In this document: positions 7,064-10,374 of the stretch, piece after piece
Position numbering within the stretch: the stretch's first letter is position 1
Layout: each line of letters opens with the position of its first letter
NCBI GenBank assembly: GCA_047631095.1
Contig: JBLHZD010000130.1
Span: 1-10,374, forward strand
DNA: 10,374 nucleotides
DNA from: JABJJH01 sp047631095
GTDB lineage: Bacteria > Pseudomonadota > Alphaproteobacteria > UBA8366 > GCA-2717185
Reading direction: 5' to 3'
The notes under the pieces: model-generated
What the model saw: only the letters and a program-made list of their open reading frames with translations
What the model was told of the DNA's origin: nothing
Database searches by the model: none
Program-made: the position numbers and the translations under genes

Positions 7064-8029
7064 ATGTTCAGATATATCATCGGTCGGATCATCGAAAGCG
7101 CCGTCGTCCTGATGGTGCTGTCTTTTGTCGTCTATGGGTTGATCGGGTTAATGCCGGGCGACCCCATCGATTTAATGATTCAATCCGATCCCAAGCTGAC
7201 TCCGGCGGACGCCACGCGCCTGAAAGCGTTATACGGGCTCGATCAACCGATCATGGACCGTTATTTCGCCTGGCTCAGCGATGCGGCGCACGGTGAATTC
7301 GGCTATTCACGAAATTTCGGCCAGCCGGTCATGAGCGTTCTCGCGCCCCGGATCGCCAACACCGCCCTGCTATTAGGCGTGAGCCTGGCGTTGTCGTTAT
7401 TGATCGCCATCCCGGTCGGCATTTTCGCCGCGCTGAAGCCGTATTCCAAAGCGGATTATGCGGTCAATCTGTTCTGTTTCGCTGGCATTTCCGTGCCCCC
7501 CTTCTGGCTGGCCCTGATGCTGATCATATTGTTTTCCGTCACCCTGGGATGGTTGCCTGCGGGCGGAATGGAAACCGTTGGCGGCGGTGGGTTTGTCGAT
7601 CAATTACGCCATATGGCGTTGCCGGTGCTCGCTCTGACGCTGGCGTCGGTTGGCGAATTCACCCGGTTCATGCGCGCCAGCATGTTGCAAACCCTGCGAC
7701 AGGATTACATCCGCACCGCGCGCGCCAAGGGCGTCAGTCAGTGGCGTATGGTTACGACCCATGCATTGCGCAACGCATTGCTGCCGATGATCACCATCAT
7801 CGCGCTCTCCATCGGGCGCCTGTTTTCCGGCGCGCTGATCACCGAGACAATGTTTTCCTGGCTCGGCATGGGCAAGATGATTTACGACGCCATTTTGGGC
7901 AATGATTACAACCTCGCGCTCGTCGGGCTGATCTTCGCAACATTGCTGACTCTGGCCGGTAATTTTCTCGCTGATATCGGCTATGTCTGGCTGGACCCCC
8001 GGGTGTCGCTTCGAAAGACGCGCACATGA
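7064..8029 (+). CDS. ABC importer permease, DppB/OppB type
   Basis: This inner-membrane permease of 321 aa forms one half of the translocation pore. About six membrane segments are visible, near residues 9-31, 100-124, 134-163, 184-203, 238-262 and 283-311. The N-terminal segment followed by GLMPGDPIDLM and a periplasmic loop with YGLDQP is the DppB pattern. The cytoplasmic coupling loop that docks on the ATPase is RTARAKGVSQWRMVTTHALR (217-236). The protein ends with the typical WLDPRVS. No convincing Shine-Dalgarno lies in the 15-base gap after the substrate-binding protein gene, so translation may depend on coupling. Its stop overlaps the next start by four bases. Confidence 0.93.
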   Translation: MFRYIIGRIIESAVVLMVLSFVVYGLIGLMPGDPIDLMIQSDPKLTPADATRLKALYGLDQPIMDRYFAWLSDAAHGEFGYSRNFGQPVMSVLAPRIANTALLLGVSLALSLLIAIPVGIFAALKPYSKADYAVNLFCFAGISVPPFWLALMLIILFSVTLGWLPAGGMETVGGGGFVDQLRHMALPVLALTLASVGEFTRFMRASMLQTLRQDYIRTARAKGVSQWRMVTTHALRNALLPMITIIALSIGRLFSGALITETMFSWLGMGKMIYDAILGNDYNLALVGLIFATLLTLAGNFLADIGYVWLDPRVSLRKTRT

Positions 8030-8973
8030 ATGCGGCCCCAACAGGCACACCGAACAAGGAGCGCCCGACCAGACGCGCGCCGGAAAGCATGGCGCGGCGC
8101 ATGGCCCGCCGGTTCCTGCGCCATCGAATGGCGGTCGCTAGTCTGTGCCTGATTTTAATTTTCGCCATCGCGTCTTTCGCCGCGCCGCTGGTGGAATACG
8201 CACTGGGCGTCGACGCCGAGAAAGCCAATCTGTTCACCCGTTTTGCGCCCCCCTCCTTAACAAACCTTCTGGGGACGGATGAGTTGGGCCGCGATTTACT
8301 GGTGCGATTGCTGTATGGCGGTCGCGTGTCGCTGATTGTCGCGCTGGCCGCCGCCGCCATCGCCGCCTTCGCGGGCGCCGCCATCGGGTTGCTGGCGGGG
8401 TATCACGGCGGGTGGCTGGATTCGATCCTGATGCGCCTGACCGACGGCGTCATCGCCCTCCCCTTGCTGCCTCTACTGATCGTGCTGGCCGCCGTCGACC
8501 TTAACAAACTGGGCCTGCCCGTCGCCGTCGCAGAATCGGAGAATATCAGCCTGTACCGGATCGTTTTTATTATCTCCCTCGTCGGCTGGACAACGGTTGC
8601 GCGGCTGGTGCGGGCGGAGACCCTGAGCCTTAAACAACGGGAATTCGTACGCGCCGCTGTGGCGCAAGGCGCCGGCGCCGGACGCATCATGCGGGTCCAT
8701 ATTCTGCCCAACGCCGTGTCACCTATCATCGTTGCGACGACACTCTCCATCGGCAATGTCATCCTGTTTGAATCCGTGTTGAGCTTTTTGGGTCTTGGCG
8801 TGCAACCGCCCGTCGCCAGCTGGGGAAACATGCTGACCAATGCGCAGGAATTGATCTGGTCCGCGCCCGCGCTGGCGGTATGGCCGGGGATGTTGATCTT
8901 CGCCACGGTCATCGCCTTTAACTTCCTGGGCGACGGGTTGCAGGACGCGCTCGACCCCCGCGCCGTCGATTAG
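8026..8973 (+). CDS. ABC importer permease, DppC/OppC type
   Basis: This second inner-membrane permease has 315 aa. Its basic N-terminal cytoplasmic tail (about 33 residues, many Arg) leads to a first segment at 34-54. Then come the LLGTDELGRDLLVRLLYGGR signature (81-100) and further segments near 102-127, 139-158, 178-198, 231-252 and 284-304. The coupling loop is EFVRAAVAQGAGAGRIMRVH (206-225), followed by ILPNAVSPIIV, and the C-terminus NFLGDGLQDALDPR is typical of DppC. The ATG overlaps the TGA of the DppB-type gene (ATGA), giving translational coupling. No DppD/DppF-type ATPase gene follows. The stop codon lies within an intrinsic terminator, so this is the end of the transcription unit. 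Confidence 0.94.
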   Translation: MNAAPTGTPNKERPTRRAPESMARRMARRFLRHRMAVASLCLILIFAIASFAAPLVEYALGVDAEKANLFTRFAPPSLTNLLGTDELGRDLLVRLLYGGRVSLIVALAAAAIAAFAGAAIGLLAGYHGGWLDSILMRLTDGVIALPLLPLLIVLAAVDLNKLGLPVAVAESENISLYRIVFIISLVGWTTVARLVRAETLSLKQREFVRAAVAQGAGAGRIMRVHILPNAVSPIIVATTLSIGNVILFESVLSFLGLGVQPPVASWGNMLTNAQELIWSAPALAVWPGMLIFATVIAFNFLGDGLQDALDPRAVD

Positions 8974-8983
8974 ACGGTTTTTT
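8963..8983 (+). terminator. Intrinsic terminator overlapping the dppC-type stop codon
   Basis: CCGTC (8963-8967) pairs with GACGG (8973-8977) across the loop GATTA and is followed directly by six T (8978-8983). The TAG stop (8971-8973) lies in the loop and the start of the second arm. The stem is short but GC-rich and the T tract is clean, so it probably ends the pyrE-to-permease transcript. Confidence 0.65.
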
Positions 8984-9038
8984 ATTTAAAATTCAATTGA
9001 ATACGGAACGATCCTGAATCATTCCTTTACAGAAAATA

Positions 9039-9068
9039 TTGACTTTTTGGACTCCAATCCACTATATT
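9039..9068 (+). promoter_or_regulatory. Sigma70-type promoter for the acidic small protein gene
   Basis: TTGACT (9039-9044, 5 of 6) and TATATT (9063-9068, 5 of 6) are 18 bases apart in an AT-rich stretch that contrasts with the GC-rich surroundings. The transcription start would be near 9075, giving a leader of about 47 bases ending in AGAGG before ATG 9122. This is the best promoter match in the window. A 12-bp palindrome ATTCAATTGAAT lies upstream at 8991-9002. Confidence 0.65.
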
Positions 9069-9121
9069 AAGTGTTGTAAGTGAATTAGAATTGATTCGTT
9101 TGAATTTCGATAGAGGCCAGA

Positions 9122-9571
9122 ATGGCCGATGTAGCAGGCGTAAGTACCTTTTCATCAAGCGCAGTTCAGGGCTTTACGCCTAGTTCCAACAGTTCGGATG
9201 GACTGGATACGGACCGTGCGGCTGAAGAACAGACCGTCGTCCAGCTCGAGACCGAAGGCGCCACCGGCGGCACGGATCTCGCCACGGCGGTGACCCAATT
9301 CGGCCAGACCTCGCTGAACGCGAATGACGGCGGCGGCGCGTCAACCACAACGACGGCGGCAACGGATACGACAACCGCCACCGCACAAACACAGGATACG
9401 GTCGAGTTATCGTCCGAAGGAACCGTCGCCGCACAGGCTGCGGCCAGCGCGACCACGACGAGCGAAAATGGCCCCAGCGCCACGGCGTTTGAAGACAGCG
9501 GCAATAGCGAAGGCGCCAATCAGAGCGAAGCGTCCCAGACGCTGGGACAAGTCGTCGATGTCTTCGCCTGA
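9122..9571 (+). CDS. Highly acidic, low-complexity Thr/Ala/Ser-rich hypothetical protein, 149 aa
   Basis: I do not recognise a family. The protein is almost certainly disordered over much of its length. It has about 20 Asp/Glu against a single basic residue (Arg32), and it lacks Lys, His, Cys, Trp, Tyr and Ile altogether. A glycine run and Thr-rich tract spans roughly 69-90, followed by TQDTVELSSEG (90-100) and an Ala/Ser/Asn-rich stretch. The last residues, LGQVVDVFA, form a short hydrophobic end after an Asp. There is no N-terminal signal peptide. The ATG follows AGAGG (9112-9116) at a 5-base spacing. A strong promoter upstream and a strong terminator downstream mark it as a single-gene unit that is probably well expressed. 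The VELSSEG phrase resembles motifs in some flagellar regulators and motility-linked proteins, and the C-terminus resembles type I secretion tails. Both are only suggestions. Confidence 0.75.
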   Translation: MADVAGVSTFSSSAVQGFTPSSNSSDGLDTDRAAEEQTVVQLETEGATGGTDLATAVTQFGQTSLNANDGGGASTTTTAATDTTTATAQTQDTVELSSEGTVAAQAAASATTTSENGPSATAFEDSGNSEGANQSEASQTLGQVVDVFA

Positions 9572-9597
9572 CCTTAATTAGTCACATTAAGTTATTG

Positions 9598-10280
9598 TTA
9601 CGACGGCGCTTCTAAAGCGCCGTTTTCTTTGCGCCAGGCATCAACGCCGCCCTTCAAATGCTTGGCCTTTTCCAATCCCGCTTCGCGCGCCGCTTGAACC
9701 GCCATGGCCGAGCGTTCCCCATAGGCGCAATAGAATACAACGACCTTATCGCTGGCCGACGCCAGGCCGTGCAATAACCCACCAGACCCTAGATTTTCAG
9801 TTAGATCGGCATAGGGCGCGTGAATAGAGCCCGGAATTTGCCCATGGCGTTCCCGCTCCGCCTTATCCCGAAGATCGATTAACAGAAATGCGTCGTCCTT
9901 CATCGCTGATTTGACATCAACTGTGTTCAAAGACCAACCACGCGCCTCGATTTCATCCTGCGATAACCCGATTTTGAGGTTTGCGGGCACCGCGACATCC
10001 ATCATCTTTGGATTATCCAAATTCAGATTGTTCATTTTCTCGACATATTCAGCGATAGACGCGACCTGTAATCGCGGGTTAAAAGCGCGCTCTTCGGCGA
10101 TGGTGCTCACCGTGTCGCCCTTATAGTCATGGCCGGGATAAACCAGCGTCTCGTCGGGCAAGGTCAGCAATTTGTTAAAGATGGAATTGTATTGCGCCTC
10201 GGGGTCGCCGTGCTGAAAATCCGTGCGCCCGGTGCCGCGTATAAACAGCGTATCGCCGGTGAAGACGCGATCCACCCAGG
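9598..10280 (-). pseudogene. Persulfide dioxygenase (ETHE1-like)-rhodanese fusion, 5' half lost to an insertion sequence
   Basis: What remains is the C-terminal part of a metallo-beta-lactamase-fold persulfide dioxygenase fused to a rhodanese domain, a pair that handles glutathione persulfide and thiosulfate in sulfide detoxification. Counting from a GTG at 10275, RVFTGDTLFIRGTGRTDFQ (3-21) carries the bridging metal ligand Asp8. VYPGHDYKGDTVSTI (45-59) carries His49, and NPKMMDVAVPANLKIGL (88-104) closes the first domain. The rhodanese domain spans about 115-220 with active loop CAYGERS (Cys183). Roughly the first 145 residues, including the HxHxDH metal site, are missing. Family similarity stops near 10277-10281, where insertion-sequence DNA begins. 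The dioxygenase activity must be lost. The rhodanese domain could survive only if a transcript enters from the insertion sequence. The GTG start has no convincing ribosome site. Confidence 0.82.
9603..9627 (+). terminator. Intrinsic terminator for the acidic protein gene, inside the end of the opposite gene
   Basis: ACGGCGCTT (9603-9611) pairs perfectly with AAGCGCCGT (9615-9623) across a CTA loop, and the run TTTTCTTT follows from 9623. It is 32 bases after the TGA of the acidic protein gene. On the minus strand the same bases encode the last residues of the rhodanese domain, so one sequence serves both as codons and as a terminator. Confidence 0.8.
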
Positions 10281-10296
10281 GAGCGTTAGAAATTCC

Positions 10297-10332
10297 GTGT
10301 CATTTCTTTAAACTGAAGAAAAGGAATGACAC
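10297..10332 (+). promoter_or_regulatory. 13-bp hairpin masking the transposase ribosome site
   Basis: Bases 10297-10309 (GTGTCATTTCTTT) pair with 10320-10332 (AAAGGAATGACAC) with a single G-U pair and a 10-base loop. The Shine-Dalgarno AAAGGA is inside the 3' arm, and the ATG follows it immediately. In other insertion sequences such hairpins are known to block transposase translation from transcripts entering from outside. That role is inferred here. Confidence 0.55.
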
Positions 10333-10374
10333 ATGCGAAATGACTTTGATTTTGAGGCCGCCCTTTCTGCCCTG
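10333..10374 (+). CDS. Transposase N-terminus, probably IS256 (Mutator-like) family, runs off the window
   Basis: Only 14 residues are visible: MRNDFDFEAALSAL. The FDFEAAL.AL opening is what I recall for many IS256-family transposases, which continue with a basic Gly-Lys-rich segment and a DDE catalytic domain. None of the catalytic residues are in the window. The ATG at 10333 is preceded by AAAAGGA at an 8-base spacing. The call is supported by the abrupt loss of similarity in the neighbouring gene at the element's edge. Confidence 0.6.
   Translation, partial: MRNDFDFEAALSAL

Larger units (their letters stand above)
10281..10374 (+). mobile_element. Left end of an insertion sequence, probably IS256 family (partial)
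   Basis: The reading frame of the persulfide dioxygenase gene stops matching its family at about 10277-10281. From there GAGCGTTAGAAATTCC begins a non-coding leader that ends at a transposase start codon 52 bases later, which is the expected layout of an IS left end. The exact tip, its terminal inverted repeat partner and the target duplication cannot be fixed, because the right end is outside the window. Assignment to IS256 rests on the first residues of the transposase. Confidence 0.65.

Noticed and set aside
8991..9002. Palindrome ATTCAATTGAAT upstream of the acidic protein gene
   Set aside because: It is a perfect 12-bp palindrome, but it is short and AT-only apart from two bases, in an AT-rich stretch. 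It matches no operator I can name, so it is noted only as possible upstream DNA.
1..10374. CRISPR arrays, tRNA or rRNA genes, and toxin-antitoxin or phage defence genes
   Set aside because: I saw no spaced direct repeats, no tRNA-like cloverleaf or rRNA sequence, and no protein motifs of such systems on either strand.

Overview
The window looks like ordinary chromosomal DNA of a GC-rich alphaproteobacterium. The PyrE, HspQ and HemN sequences and a persulfide dioxygenase-rhodanese fusion are all of the alphaproteobacterial or proteobacterial kind. This is judged from remembered family sequences, not from a search. Genes are tightly packed and no stretch over 300 bases lacks a gene. The longest gaps are 1155-1372 (a divergent promoter region) and 8974-9121 (an AT-rich promoter region).

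Layout. A small conserved hypothetical protein (6-236, +) converges on a dihydrodipicolinate-synthase-family gene (280-1154, -). That gene is broken twice, by a one-base deletion and by a Trp-to-stop change. Divergent from it is a beta-class-like glutathione S-transferase (1373-1993, +). hemN follows (oxygen-independent coproporphyrinogen III oxidase, ATG at 2069), preceded by an FNR-like site and a 12-bp perfect inverted repeat. hspQ (3491-3823) has its start codon inside the loop of a potential hairpin.

From 3868 to 8973 there is a compact same-strand run: pyrE, a crotonase-family gene, a family 5 substrate-binding protein and two DppB/DppC-type permeases. It closes with an intrinsic terminator that overlaps the last stop codon. 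No ATPase gene follows, so this importer must borrow ATPases encoded elsewhere. The gene spacing suggests one operon joining pyrimidine synthesis, CoA-ester chemistry and peptide-type uptake.

After an AT-rich region with a clear sigma70-type promoter lies a monocistronic gene for an extremely acidic, lysine-free, Thr/Ala/Ser-rich protein of 149 residues, with its own strong terminator. On the minus strand (9598 to about 10280) is the 3' part of a persulfide dioxygenase-rhodanese gene. Its first half has been replaced by the left end of an insertion sequence, probably of the IS256 family, whose transposase begins at 10333 and runs off the window.

I do not see a defence island, CRISPR array, tRNA or clearly new multi-gene system. 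The points most worth checking are small: the hemN upstream region (FNR-like site, possible leaderless start, hairpin), the hspQ start-codon hairpin, the disordered acidic protein, the Shine-Dalgarno-masking hairpin of the insertion sequence, and two independently broken genes in one 10-kb stretch.
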